Source: Flavobacteriaceae bacterium
GTDB taxonomy: Bacteria; Bacteroidota; Bacteroidia; Flavobacteriales; Flavobacteriaceae
DNA length: 62,519 nucleotides
Assembly: GCA_002719315.1 (NCBI GenBank)
Contig: PBHD01000003.1
Coordinates: 43,722 to 106,240 of the forward strand
Direction: 5' to 3'
The notes under the pieces are model-generated. The model was not told the origin of the DNA, did not search any database, and saw only the letters and a program-made list of their open reading frames with translations. Positions 16,640 to 26,800 of this stretch are shown here, piece by piece (within the stretch, counting starts at the first letter, position 1; each line of letters opens with the position of its first letter). A program made the position numbers and the translations under genes.

Positions 16640-18250
16640 ATGTCAAAATTAATTAAAAAATATTTTTTTTATCGTCTTTATCTAAGCTTCATCTTATTTT
16701 TTTCTTTTTGTTCTAAAAAAATTGAAACCAATACAAATGTTTTTAGATATAATGAATATAGAAACATAACCTCTTTAGATCCAGCTTTTTCAAGAAACCC
16801 TCAAAATATATGGCCAGTAAATCAAATATTCAATGGTTTAGTGCAATTAGATGATAGTCTTAATGTCATTCCTGAAATTGCTAAGTCATGGATAATAAGT
16901 GATGATGGTTTAGAATATACATTTATTTTAAGAGATGATGTTTTTTTTCATGAATCAGATTATTTTGGAAAAAATAAAACTAGAAAAGTAATTGCATCAG
17001 ATTTCACTTTTAGTTTAAATAGATTAAAAGATAAAAACCTTGGCTCTCCAGGAGGTTGGGTGCTTCAAAATGTTAAAAATTATAAATCTTTAAATGATAG
17101 TATTTTTAAAATTAAACTTAAAAACCCTTTTCCTGCTTTTCTTGGGCTAGTTTCAATGAAATACTGTTCAGTCGTGCCTTATGAAGTTGTTGAAGCCCTT
17201 GGAGAGAGTTTTTCAAGAAATCCTATAGGAACTGGTCCTTTTTATTTTAAAAAATGGAATGAAAATGAAAAATTAGTTTTGAGAAAAAATAAAAACTACT
17301 TTGAAAATGATATAAATGGGATTAGATTACCTTATTTGGAATCAATTGCAATTCAATTTATTTCAGATATACAAAGTGAATTTATGTTATTTATTCAAGG
17401 AAAATTAGATTTTATTAATTCAATTGATTCTTCTTATAAAGATGAATTGTTAACATCTCAAGGAAATCTTCAACCTAAATACCTAAATAAGATAAAAATG
17501 TATAAAGGTCCATATTTAAATACAGAGTATATTGGAATTTACTTAGACACAAAATCTTCTGTAATAAATTCAAAAAAAATTAGAAAAGCCATTAATATAG
17601 GATTTAATAGAGATTTAATGATAGGATATTTAAGAAATAATATTGGAAGTTCTGCAAAAAAAGGAATAATTCCAGAAGGACTAAAAGGGGTTTCTCAATA
17701 CGATTTTGAATACAATCCAATAAAAGCAAAAATCTTAGTTAATGAATTTATTGAAGAAAGTGGAATTAATAATCCTCAAATTAGAATTGCTACCGATTCA
17801 AATTATGTGGATTTATGTGAATTCCTTCAAAAAGAATTGGAAAAAATAGGTATAAATGTTAAAATTGAAATAATGCCAACATCAATCCTTAGAAAAGCAA
17901 AATCTTCTGGTAATTTAGAACTTTTTCGAGCGAGTTGGATAGCTGATTATCCTGATGCAGAAAATTACCTGTCGCTTTTCTACAGTAAAAACTTTTCGCC
18001 AAATGGTCCAAATTACACACATTATAAAAATTTAACTTATGATTCTTTATATGAAAAAACATTTAAAATAAAATCATCTGAAGAAAGAATTAAATTATAT
18101 AAAAAAATGGACAGTTTAATGATGAATGACTACCCAATAGTGCCCCTTTACTTTGATCAAGTTATAAGATTTTCGCAAAAAAATATTGAAAATTTTAATA
18201 TTAATCCTTTAAACCTACTTAATTTAAAAAAAGTTAGAAAATTGAATTAA
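16640..18250 (+). CDS. ABC transporter substrate-binding lipoprotein, oligopeptide type (SBP_bac_5)
   Basis: This 536-residue protein starts MSKLIKKYFFYRLYLSFILF and has a lipobox ending FSFC, so the mature form is a lipoprotein. The fold is the family 5 solute-binding protein (OppA/DppA): NEYRNITSLDPAFSRN, FNGLVQLDDSLNVIPEIAKS, LRDDVFFHES, GTGPFYFKKW and DYPDAENYLSLFYS are characteristic. It would bind peptides or similar solutes for an ABC importer, but no permease or ATPase gene is adjacent. It is followed by a convergent L31 gene after 3 bp. In some Bacteroidetes such orphan proteins are annotated only by fold, so the ligand is unknown. Confidence 0.92.
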   Translation: MSKLIKKYFFYRLYLSFILFFSFCSKKIETNTNVFRYNEYRNITSLDPAFSRNPQNIWPVNQIFNGLVQLDDSLNVIPEIAKSWIISDDGLEYTFILRDDVFFHESDYFGKNKTRKVIASDFTFSLNRLKDKNLGSPGGWVLQNVKNYKSLNDSIFKIKLKNPFPAFLGLVSMKYCSVVPYEVVEALGESFSRNPIGTGPFYFKKWNENEKLVLRKNKNYFENDINGIRLPYLESIAIQFISDIQSEFMLFIQGKLDFINSIDSSYKDELLTSQGNLQPKYLNKIKMYKGPYLNTEYIGIYLDTKSSVINSKKIRKAINIGFNRDLMIGYLRNNIGSSAKKGIIPEGLKGVSQYDFEYNPIKAKILVNEFIEESGINNPQIRIATDSNYVDLCEFLQKELEKIGINVKIEIMPTSILRKAKSSGNLELFRASWIADYPDAENYLSLFYSKNFSPNGPNYTHYKNLTYDSLYEKTFKIKSSEERIKLYKKMDSLMMNDYPIVPLYFDQVIRFSQKNIENFNINPLNLLNLKKVRKLN

Positions 18251-18253
18251 AAT

Positions 18254-18505
18254 CTATTTTTTGAATTTAGAATACTTAGTTTTAAATTTATCAATTCTTC
18301 CAGCAGTATCAACCAAGTTAGTTTTACCGGTATAATATGGATGTGAAGTTCTAGAAACCTCCAATTTAATTAGCGGATATTCAATTCCATCGACTTTAAT
18401 CTTTTCTTTTGAAGGTGCGGTTGACTTAGTAATAAAAATATCTTCATTTGACATATCTTTAAAAGCAACTAATCGATAATTATCAGGATGAATATTAGGT
18501 TTCAT
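18254..18505 (-). CDS. rpmE2: 50S ribosomal protein bL31, type B
   Basis: This 83-residue protein reads MKPNIHPDNYRLVAFKDMSN and contains EYPLIKLEVSRTSHPYYTGK and DTAGRIDKFKTKYSKF, the type B (YkgM/RpmE2) form without the zinc-binding CxxC. A TAAATTTG box lies 18 bp upstream. It is divergent from the DUF4199 gene and converges on the peptide-binding lipoprotein gene. Confidence 0.96.
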   Translation of the reverse strand: MKPNIHPDNYRLVAFKDMSNEDIFITKSTAPSKEKIKVDGIEYPLIKLEVSRTSHPYYTGKTNLVDTAGRIDKFKTKYSKFKK

Positions 18506-18523
18506 TTATTTTTTTTAAGAAAG

Positions 18524-18531
18524 CAAATTTA
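18524..18531 (-). promoter_or_regulatory. -7 box (TAAATTTG) of rpmE2
   Basis: CAAATTTA on the plus strand is TAAATTTG on the minus strand, 18 bp before the L31 start codon. It is back to back with the DUF4199 box. Confidence 0.6.
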
Positions 18532-18552
18532 GTTTTTTTTTTAAAATTAGTA

Positions 18553-18560
18553 TACATTTG
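18553..18560 (+). promoter_or_regulatory. -7 box (TACATTTG) of the DUF4199 gene
   Basis: TACATTTG lies 17 bp upstream of the ATG at 18578. No convincing -33 element was seen in the T-rich stretch before it. Confidence 0.5.
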
Positions 18561-18577
18561 AATCAAAATTTTATATC

Positions 18578-19102
18578 ATGGAAGAAAGTAGAGTAAGTAT
18601 TCGTCAATATATATTAAATTATGGCTCGCTATTAGGTATAGTTTCTATTATTTTCAGCCTAATGCTTTTTTTTCTCGATATGCACTATCAAAATAGTCCA
18701 TTTCAACAAGTTGTATCATTTATTATTTTATCTGCTTCAATTATTGTTGCCTTCATTGCATTTAAAAAGGATAATGAAGGTTTTATAAATCTATCTGAGT
18801 GTTTTAAATTAGGTTTAGGAATAAGTCTTTTAGGAGGTCTTATAGGTTTTTTATATTTTATTATTTTAATTAACTTTCTTGATCCAGAAGTATTGGAAAA
18901 AGGTTTTAAATATCAATCAGAAATAATGAGAATGAATAATCCAGAACTCTCTCAAGAAATGATTGAAAGTGCTATTGAAATGCAAAGAAACTTTTCAACG
19001 CCAGGAATTATTTTCGTGTTTGTTATGATTTTTCAACTTTTTATTGGTTTTATTATATCATTAATTGGAGGCCTTATTGTAAAAAAATCTAGACCAGAAT
19101 AA
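18578..19102 (+). CDS. DUF4199 family membrane protein
   Basis: This 174-residue protein has four hydrophobic helices: LGIVSIIFSLMLFFLD, VVSFIILSASIIVAFIAF, a central LGISLLGGLIGFLYFIILI and a C-terminal FVMIFQLFIGFIISLIGGLI. The segment EGFINLSECFKLGLGISLLG and the late PGIIFVFVM match the DUF4199 family found widely in Bacteroidetes. The function is unknown. It is followed after 26 bp by a GT2 glycosyltransferase with its own promoter box, a common flavobacterial order. Confidence 0.88.
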   Translation: MEESRVSIRQYILNYGSLLGIVSIIFSLMLFFLDMHYQNSPFQQVVSFIILSASIIVAFIAFKKDNEGFINLSECFKLGLGISLLGGLIGFLYFIILINFLDPEVLEKGFKYQSEIMRMNNPELSQEMIESAIEMQRNFSTPGIIFVFVMIFQLFIGFIISLIGGLIVKKSRPE

Positions 19103-19114
19103 ATCAAAAGTTTG

Positions 19115-19122
19115 TAATTTTG
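19115..19122 (+). promoter_or_regulatory. -7 box (TAATTTTG) of the GT2-mutase-ABC operon
   Basis: TAATTTTG ends 6 bases before the ATG at 19129, predicting a leaderless or near-leaderless mRNA. Confidence 0.6.
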
Positions 19123-19128
19123 ATTTAA

Positions 19129-20082
19129 ATGGAAAAAAACCCTGAAATTTCTATTGTTATACCATTATTTAATGAAAATGAATCATTAAAGGAATTAATT
19201 AAAACCACTCAAAATGTTATGGATATTCATAACTATGATTATGAAATCATTTTTATTGATGATGGAAGTACTGACAAATCATGGATCTCAATTAAAGAAA
19301 TATCAAAAAAATATAAAAATATATTTGGTGTATCCTTTTCAAAAAATTATGGAAAATCTCAAGCTTTACATGCTGGTTTTGAAAAAGCTAAAGGTAATTT
19401 TATTTTTACCCTAGATGCAGATTTACAGGACTCTCCTCATGAAATCCCATTAATGCATAAAATTTTATTAAATGAAAATCTTGATTTAATTTCTGGATGG
19501 AAAAAGAAAAGATTTGATTCCTTTTTTTTCAAAAATATGCCTTCAAAATTATTTAATTGGGCAGCAAGAAAAGTCTCAGGTATTAAAATTCATGATTTTA
19601 ATTGTGGTATTAAAGGATATAAAAAAAACGTTGTTAAAAACATTTATGTGTATGGAGAAATGCATAGGTATATTCCAGTCCTAGCAGCCCAACAAGGTTT
19701 TACAAAAATTAGTGAAAAAGTAGTTAAACATCAAGCAAGAAAATATGGAAAAACAAAATTTGGAAACGATAGGTTTTACAAAGGGTTTCTTGACTTAATA
19801 ACCATTTGGTTTGTACAAAAATTTGGTAAAAGACCAATGCATTTTTTTGGAGTTTGGGGAACGATAATGTTGATTTTAGGATTTGGTTTTACCCTGTATA
19901 CTGGATTTGATAAGCTTTATCTAGACACTTCTGGAAGATTAATTACTGAAAGGCCCCAATTTTTTATTGCTTTAACTCTAATGTTATTAGGAAGTCAATT
20001 TTTTATTGCAGGTTTTTTAGGGGAAATTATTCTGAAAACTCAAAAAAGAACAAAAAACTATTCAATAGCTGAAACAATTTAA
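19129..20082 (+). CDS. GT2 family glycosyltransferase (GtrB/DPMS-like)
   Basis: This 317-residue membrane-associated GT-A enzyme starts with SIVIPLFNENESLKEL, has FIDDGSTDKSW and the nucleotide/metal site LDADLQDSPHE (about residues 97-107). MHRYIPVLAAQQGF and HQARKYGKTKFG are typical of polyprenyl-phosphate glycosyltransferases. Two C-terminal transmembrane helices (about 238-258 and 278-300) anchor it. Such enzymes usually transfer a sugar to a lipid carrier at the inner membrane; donor and acceptor are unknown. It is followed after 5 bp by a phosphohexomutase, which may supply the sugar phosphate. Confidence 0.93.
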   Translation: MEKNPEISIVIPLFNENESLKELIKTTQNVMDIHNYDYEIIFIDDGSTDKSWISIKEISKKYKNIFGVSFSKNYGKSQALHAGFEKAKGNFIFTLDADLQDSPHEIPLMHKILLNENLDLISGWKKKRFDSFFFKNMPSKLFNWAARKVSGIKIHDFNCGIKGYKKNVVKNIYVYGEMHRYIPVLAAQQGFTKISEKVVKHQARKYGKTKFGNDRFYKGFLDLITIWFVQKFGKRPMHFFGVWGTIMLILGFGFTLYTGFDKLYLDTSGRLITERPQFFIALTLMLLGSQFFIAGFLGEIILKTQKRTKNYSIAETI

Positions 20083-20087
20083 TTGTT

Positions 20088-21785
20088 ATGTTAGACTTTC
20101 ATTCATGGTTAAACAAACCTTTTGATGAAAATACTCAGTTCAAAGTTAAAGAACTAGTAAAAAATCCTTCTGAACTCAAAGATGCATTTAATAAGAATAT
20201 TGAATTTGGAACTGGAGGTATGAGAGGAATCATGGGAGTCGGAACAAATAGAATAAATAAATATACAATTGGAAGGAACACTCAAGGAATATCAAATTAT
20301 TTAAATAAAAAATATAATGGTACTAACATAAAAGCTATTGTAGCGTATGATAGTAGAAAAAATAGTAAAAAATTCGCAGAAATAGTTGCAAACATTTTTT
20401 CAGCTAATAATATTGAATGTTTATTATTTAGTGAATTAAGGCCAACACCAGAATTATCATTCGCAGTTCGTTATATTAAAGCTCAATGTGGAATTGTAAT
20501 AACAGCATCACACAATCCTCCAGAATATAATGGATATAAAGTTTATCTAGAAGATGGAGGTCAATTAACACCACCAGAGGATGAAATAATAATAAAAGAA
20601 ATAAATAAAATTAATTTTAACGATATTCTTTTTAAATCTAATCCAAGAAAGCTTAAGCTAATTAATTCAAAAATAGATAGAGAATATTTTAAAGTTATTA
20701 TATCCCTTGGAAAATTCGATTATGATAAAACCAAAAACTATAAGATTGTTTTCACCCCTCTTCATGGGGCTTCAATTATGGTTATACCAGAAGTTTTAAA
20801 ATTAGCAGGGTTTAAAAAAATTAACATTGTTAATGAACAATCTAAACCAGATGGTAATTTTCCAACTGTAAAATCTCCAAACCCCGAGGAAAAAGAAGCT
20901 TTATCGATGGCAATAGAAAAAGCAAAAAAAATTAAGGCTGATATTGTGATTGGTACTGATCCCGATTCAGATAGGTTAGGAATTGCTGTTTTATCTGATG
21001 AAGACGAATGGGAAATTTTAAATGGCAATCAAATTATGACAATTATGATTGATTTTTTATTAAGGGAATATATCAATAAAAAAACTCCAATCGGAAACGA
21101 GTTTATTGCAAGTACAATTGTTTCATCTCCAATAATAAAACTTATTGCAAATCATTATAAATTTCAATATAAAGAAACACTAACTGGATTTAAATGGATA
21201 GGGAAATTAATAAAAGATAATCCTGATCATAATTTTATAGCTGGAGGAGAAGAAAGTTTAGGTTTTTTAATAGGAGATAAAATTAGAGATAAAGACGCTG
21301 TTTTAAGTTCCCTGTTAATCTGTGAAATTGGATATATAGCAAAGAAAAATAATAAAAGTGTTTTTGATCTTTTGATTGATTGTTACAAAAAATACGGTTT
21401 TTTTTTAGAAGAATTAATTTCTTTTAATAAAGAAGGTGAAAGTGGTTTAGAAATCATCAATAATATAATTAAAAAATATAGAAATAATCCTCCAAATCGC
21501 ATAGCTGGAATCAAGGTTAATTTTTTTGAGGATTATCTTAAATCTATTAACCACAACATGATTTCTGATAAAACTGAAAAAATTAAACTACCTAAATCTA
21601 ATGTCATTATATTTAGGCTAGAAGATGACTCAATGATTGCAATCAGACCCAGTGGCACTGAACCAAAAATTAAATTTTATATAAGTGTAAATAAAAAATT
21701 TGATTCGAATAAATCATGGTTAAGCCAAAAAAAAGTTCTTGAAAAAAAAATTGAGATTATTAAAAATGAATTTATAGAAATATGA
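20088..21785 (+). CDS. Phosphohexomutase (phosphoglucomutase/phosphomannomutase)
   Basis: This 565-residue alpha-D-phosphohexomutase interconverts hexose 1- and 6-phosphates. It has the early EFGTGGMRGIMGVGTNRIN segment, the phosphoserine loop TASHNPPEYNGYK (Ser near 140), the metal loop GTDPDSDRLG (about 289), the sugar loop GGEESLGF (about 385) and the phosphate-binding RPSGTEPKIKFY (about 520). The length and the GMRG start fit the long PgcA-type clade of Bacteroidetes. It lies between the GT2 gene and the ABC exporter, with an ATGA overlap onto the latter, so the three form an operon possibly concerned with envelope glycans. Confidence 0.95.
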   Translation: MLDFHSWLNKPFDENTQFKVKELVKNPSELKDAFNKNIEFGTGGMRGIMGVGTNRINKYTIGRNTQGISNYLNKKYNGTNIKAIVAYDSRKNSKKFAEIVANIFSANNIECLLFSELRPTPELSFAVRYIKAQCGIVITASHNPPEYNGYKVYLEDGGQLTPPEDEIIIKEINKINFNDILFKSNPRKLKLINSKIDREYFKVIISLGKFDYDKTKNYKIVFTPLHGASIMVIPEVLKLAGFKKINIVNEQSKPDGNFPTVKSPNPEEKEALSMAIEKAKKIKADIVIGTDPDSDRLGIAVLSDEDEWEILNGNQIMTIMIDFLLREYINKKTPIGNEFIASTIVSSPIIKLIANHYKFQYKETLTGFKWIGKLIKDNPDHNFIAGGEESLGFLIGDKIRDKDAVLSSLLICEIGYIAKKNNKSVFDLLIDCYKKYGFFLEELISFNKEGESGLEIINNIIKKYRNNPPNRIAGIKVNFFEDYLKSINHNMISDKTEKIKLPKSNVIIFRLEDDSMIAIRPSGTEPKIKFYISVNKKFDSNKSWLSQKKVLEKKIEIIKNEFIEI

Positions 21786-23608
21786 TGATTTCTTTTAAAA
21801 ATATTCTAAAATATGGTATCCCATACAAAGGATATGCTTTTCTAAATATTTTTTTTAATATTCTCTATGCTTTTTTTAGCGCGATGGCCTTTGTGTCTTT
21901 GATGCCTATGTTAAATGTTTTGTTTAAAACAACCGAAAAACAAGATGTAAAACCATTATATAATGGTATTTTTAAAATCGACGATTATATAAAAGACTAT
22001 TTAAACTATTATATTACAAAACAGCTAGAAATAAATATAGAAACAACTTTAATATTTGTTATTTGCATTGTTTTATTATTATTTTTTCTAAAAAATTTAT
22101 CAAACTATTTAGCGTTATATTTCATTACTTTTTTAAGGAATGGAATTTTAAGAGATTTAAGAAACATTTTATATGATAAAATAATTAGTTTGCCAATAGC
22201 CTATTTCAATGAAAAGAAAAAAGGAGACGTGATGTCACGAATGACAAATGATGTTAATGAAATACAAACATCTTATCTTTCTATTTTGGAATTAATAATC
22301 AAAGCCCCTTTAACTATAATCTTTTCAATAATTGCCATGTTTATTTTTAGTTTTGAATTAACCATTATAGTGATTATTTTCATTCCTATATCTGGAATTA
22401 TTATTTCTATTATTGGCAAACAATTAAAAAAACAATCCAATTTAGTTCAGAAAGAACAAGGATCTTTTCTCTCAATATTAGATGAAACATTAAATGGACA
22501 AAAAATAATAAAAACATTTAGTGCTGGTCAACATTTTAAATCATTATTTCAAAATGCAACTTTAAGGTTCTATCTCTTTTCAAATAAGCTTTTACATAAA
22601 GTCAATTTATCTTCTCCTATTAGTGAGTTTCTAGGTATTTGTACAATTGGAATACTTTTATGGTTTGGTGGAAAAATGGTTCTTATAGATCAAAGTTTGA
22701 CAGGAGCTGCTTTTATTGTATATATGGGTTTAGCATATAATATTTTAACCCCTGCAAAAGATATCAGTAAGGCAAGTTATAGTATTCAAAAGGGTAATGC
22801 AGCGGCTGAAAGAATATTAGAAGTTCTTAACGCAAGAAATAATATAAAAGAATCAGATAATGCTATAGAATTAAAAAAATTTAAAGAATCTATTTCATTT
22901 GAAAATGTAAATTTTTCATATTTAGAGAAAATTACATTAAATAATATTTCATTTAATATAAAAAAGGGAGAAACTGTAGCCTTAGTTGGTCCATCGGGAG
23001 GAGGTAAAACAACAATTGCAAATTTGTTAAATAGATTTTATGATATAGATTCTGGTAAAATTAAAATTGACAATATATCTATTAAAAGTATAAAAAAATC
23101 CTCATTATATAAATTAATTGGAATAGTTACACAAGAGTCTATTTTATTTAACGATACTGTTTTAAACAATTTATTAATAGGAAATCCAAAAGCAGAAAAA
23201 AAAGAAATTTATAATGCGGTAAAATCAGCAAATGCAGATGAGTTTATTGAAAAACTTGAACACAAATATTCGACTATAATTGGAAATTCAGGTAATAACC
23301 TTTCAGGAGGTCAAAAACAAAGGCTCTCTATTGCTAGAGCTCTTTTAAAAAACCCTGAAATACTTATTCTTGATGAGGCTACATCATCTTTAGACACTGT
23401 CTCTGAAAATCTTGTTAAAGAGGCTCTAAATAAGCTAATGATTGGTAGGACCTCTATAGTAATTGCACATAGACTATCAACTATTCAAAAAGCAGATAAA
23501 ATAATTGTAATTGATAATGGAAAAATTATTGAATTTGGAACACATAAATCTTTAATGAATTCGAGTATGATATATAAAAATTTAGTAAAACTTCAAAGCT
23601 TTAAATAA
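21782..23608 (+). CDS. MsbA-like ABC exporter (fused permease and ATPase)
   Basis: This 608-residue half-transporter has six membrane helices in residues 20-330 and an ATP-binding domain from about 360. The ATPase shows Walker A GPSGGGKTT (about 402), Q-loop IVTQESILF, signature NLSGGQKQRLSIARAL (about 505) and Walker B ILILDEATSSLD (about 527) with the H-loop IAHRLST. It resembles flavobacterial lipid A/lipid exporters annotated MsbA-like. The ATG overlaps the mutase stop (ATGA). The operon context with a glycosyltransferase supports export of a glycolipid, but this is inferred. Confidence 0.94.
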   Translation: MMISFKNILKYGIPYKGYAFLNIFFNILYAFFSAMAFVSLMPMLNVLFKTTEKQDVKPLYNGIFKIDDYIKDYLNYYITKQLEINIETTLIFVICIVLLLFFLKNLSNYLALYFITFLRNGILRDLRNILYDKIISLPIAYFNEKKKGDVMSRMTNDVNEIQTSYLSILELIIKAPLTIIFSIIAMFIFSFELTIIVIIFIPISGIIISIIGKQLKKQSNLVQKEQGSFLSILDETLNGQKIIKTFSAGQHFKSLFQNATLRFYLFSNKLLHKVNLSSPISEFLGICTIGILLWFGGKMVLIDQSLTGAAFIVYMGLAYNILTPAKDISKASYSIQKGNAAAERILEVLNARNNIKESDNAIELKKFKESISFENVNFSYLEKITLNNISFNIKKGETVALVGPSGGGKTTIANLLNRFYDIDSGKIKIDNISIKSIKKSSLYKLIGIVTQESILFNDTVLNNLLIGNPKAEKKEIYNAVKSANADEFIEKLEHKYSTIIGNSGNNLSGGQKQRLSIARALLKNPEILILDEATSSLDTVSENLVKEALNKLMIGRTSIVIAHRLSTIQKADKIIVIDNGKIIEFGTHKSLMNSSMIYKNLVKLQSFK

Positions 23609-23834
23609 TCAAAAAAATTAAACTTTTAGTTACTTGAACTTTCCAAAATATAAAAGTGAAATTAAAAAATTAGGTTAGATCTTTAAATTTTCATTCCATT
23701 AGAATTTATAATCATTTTTTTGTTAAAACTTAATAATGTGAATAAATAAATGAAAAATAATTAAAATGTAAAGTCTTTAGTTTAAATTAAATCTGTCAAA
23801 TAATTTAATTTTACATAATCATTTTTTTAGCTAT
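23609..23834. other. Longest gene-free stretch, nothing recognised
   Basis: These 226 bp between the ABC exporter and purL are extremely A/T-rich and contain no clear ORF, tRNA or strong hairpin. A TAATTTTA near 23807 resembles a degenerate -7 box for purL. A regulatory leader for purL is possible but no purine-riboswitch-like conserved core was seen. Confidence 0.5.
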
Positions 23835-26800
23835 ATGATTTCTTTCTTCGGTAATATAAAAGATGCTATATATGTCATAAAATCCGAAAATAAAATATCT
23901 TCTGAAGATCTAAAAAAATTTCAGTGGTTATTTGATCAGAAAATTAATATTCAAAAAATAATAAAAGGACCTTTTATTGGACCATATCCTAATATGATCT
24001 CACCATGGAGTACAAATGCTGTAGAAATTGCTCAAAACATGGGTATAATTGGAATTAGTAGAATTGAAAAATATAAAAAAATATTAGATGAAGAAAAATA
24101 TGATCCAATGCTTTTTAATAAATATAAAGTAATTGATCATAACATATTCGAAGTAAATGTAACTCCTGAAAAAATAAAAAAAATTGAAAACATTAATCTT
24201 TATAATATAAATGAGGGACTATCTCTTAATTCTGAAGAAATTGATTATTTAAATAACTTATCAAAAAAATTGAATAGACCTCTTACTGATTCTGAAGTCT
24301 TTGGTTTTTCTCAAGTAAACTCTGAACATTGTAGACACAAAATATTTAATGGCAATTTTATAATTAATGGAAACAAACAAAAAAAAAGCCTATTTGAGTT
24401 AATTAAAAAAACATCAAAAATTAATCCAAACGAAATCGTATCTGCCTACAAGGATAATGTAGCCTTTATAAAAGGGCCTGAAATTATTCAGTTTTCTCCT
24501 TCTAAAGGCGAAGTACCGAGTAAATATTTAACTAAAAAAATTAAAAGTGTAATTTCACTAAAAGCGGAAACACATAATTTTCCTACTACAGTTGAACCAT
24601 TTAATGGAGCAGCAACTGGATCAGGTGGAGAGATTAGAGATCGAATGGCTGGAGGTCAAGGTTCAATTCCTATGGCAGGGACAGCTGTTTATATGACACC
24701 ATATTCTAGAGCAGGAAAAGTTAAACGTTGGGAAGAAAATATTTATGAAAGAAAATGGCTTTATCAAAAACCCCTTGAAATATTAATAAAAGCTTCAAAT
24801 GGAGCATCAGATTTTGGAAATAAATTTGGCCAACCATTAATTTCAGGATCTGTCTTAACATTTGAACATAAAGAAAAAGATCTTCTATGGGCTTATGATA
24901 AAGTAATTATGCTTGCTGGTGGAATTGGATATGGAAACTTAAATCAAGCTCAAAAAAAATTACCAAAAAAAAATGATTTAATAATTATATTAGGTGGAGA
25001 TAATTACAGGATTGGAATGGGTGGAGCAGCTGTTTCTTCATCTAATACTGGATCTTTTGAAAATAAAATCGAATTAAATGCAGTACAAAGATCAAATCCA
25101 GAGATGCAAAAAAGAGTTGCAAATACTATTAGAAGCCTCATTGAGTTAGGAAAAAATCCCATTATTTCAATTCATGATCATGGCGCTGGAGGTCATTTAA
25201 ATTGTCTTTCAGAGTTAGTGGAAGAAAATGGTGGACTTATTCATATTAACAAACTTCCTTTAGGAGATCCAACTCTATCTTTTAAAGAGATTATTGGTAA
25301 TGAATCACAAGAAAGGATGGGTTTAATTATCGATCCTTCTGATTTAAATTTAATCAAATCCATTGCTAAAAGAGAAAGAGCACCTATTTATGTTGTTGGA
25401 GAAGTCAAAAATGATAAACAATTTACGTTTATTGATGATGCTACTCAAAAAAAACCCATTGATCTGAATCTTGACTCATTATTTGGAAATCCTCCAAAAA
25501 CTTTTATGAAAGATAAAACCTTAAAAAGATCATTTAAAGAAATAGTATATTCACAAAAAAAGATAGAAGAATATATTAGTGATCTTTTAAAATTAGAATC
25601 AGTAGCATGCAAAGATTGGCTTACAAATAAAGTTGACAGATGCGTTACAGGAAAAGTTGCTCAACAACAAACTGTTGGAAAATTACAATTACCCCTAAGT
25701 AATTGTGGAGTAGTTGCTCTTGATTTTTCAGGAAATAAAGGAATTGCTTCTTCAATTGGCCATTCCCCTATTAGTGGAATTATAAATCCAAAAAAAGGAA
25801 GTGTAAACTCTATAGCGGAAAGTCTTACAAACATTATTTGGGCCCCATTGTGTAAAAAAATGAAATCTATAAGTTTGTCTGCAAATTGGATGTGGCCTTG
25901 TAAAAATCCAGGTGAAGACTCTAGACTTTATGATGCAGTAAAAGCTTGTTCAGACTTTGCAATTTCACTAGGTATAAATATTCCAACGGGAAAAGATTCT
26001 CTGTCAATGCAACAAGAATATAAAAACTCTATTGTTAGAGCTCCTGGGACTGTAATTATATCAGCTACTGGAGAGTGTGAAAATGTTAAAAAAATTGTCA
26101 CTCCTAATCTTAAAAAAAATGGAGGCGATTTATATTACATAAATCTTTCAGATGAAGAATATTCTTTAGGAGGTAGTTCATTTGGTCAAATTTTAAATAA
26201 AATAGGTAATAATGCTCCTTCAATAAATAATCCCGAATATTTTAAAAAAGCTTTTAATTCTGTGCAAGATTTAATTTATGATGAAAAAATAAATTCTGGT
26301 CATGATATTTCTTCTGGGGGTTTGATTACCTGTCTTTTAGAAATGTGTTTTCCAAGTAATAATATAGGATTAGATATTGATTTAACTGAACTAAATGAAA
26401 AAGATTGTGTAAAAGTCTTCTTTTCTGAAAACTCAGGAATTCTATTACAATCTTTAATTAATTTGAGTGATTATTTTAAAAAAGAAAAAATTAAATGTAT
26501 TCATATTGGAAAAGTAATTTCAAGTGGAAAATTAATTGTTAAAAATTTTAATAATAATTTCAATTTTAATATTAATAATTTTAGGGATAATTGGTATTCA
26601 ACTTCAAAAATATTAGATAGCTATCAAACAATGAATAACTTATCATTGGAAAGAGAAAAAAACTATAAAGTTCAACCCTTAAAATATACTTTTCCAAAAG
26701 GATTTAAGGGGCTTATAAATAACTTAAAAAATAAAAGAAGAATTAAGGCAGCTATAATTAGAGATCAAGGAAGTAATTCCGAAAGAGAAATGGCATATGC

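Noticed and set aside
23609-23834. Possible tRNA or riboswitch before purL
   Set aside because: No cloverleaf-like arms or T-loop (GGTTCRA) and no conserved purine-aptamer core could be found in this A/T-rich gap.
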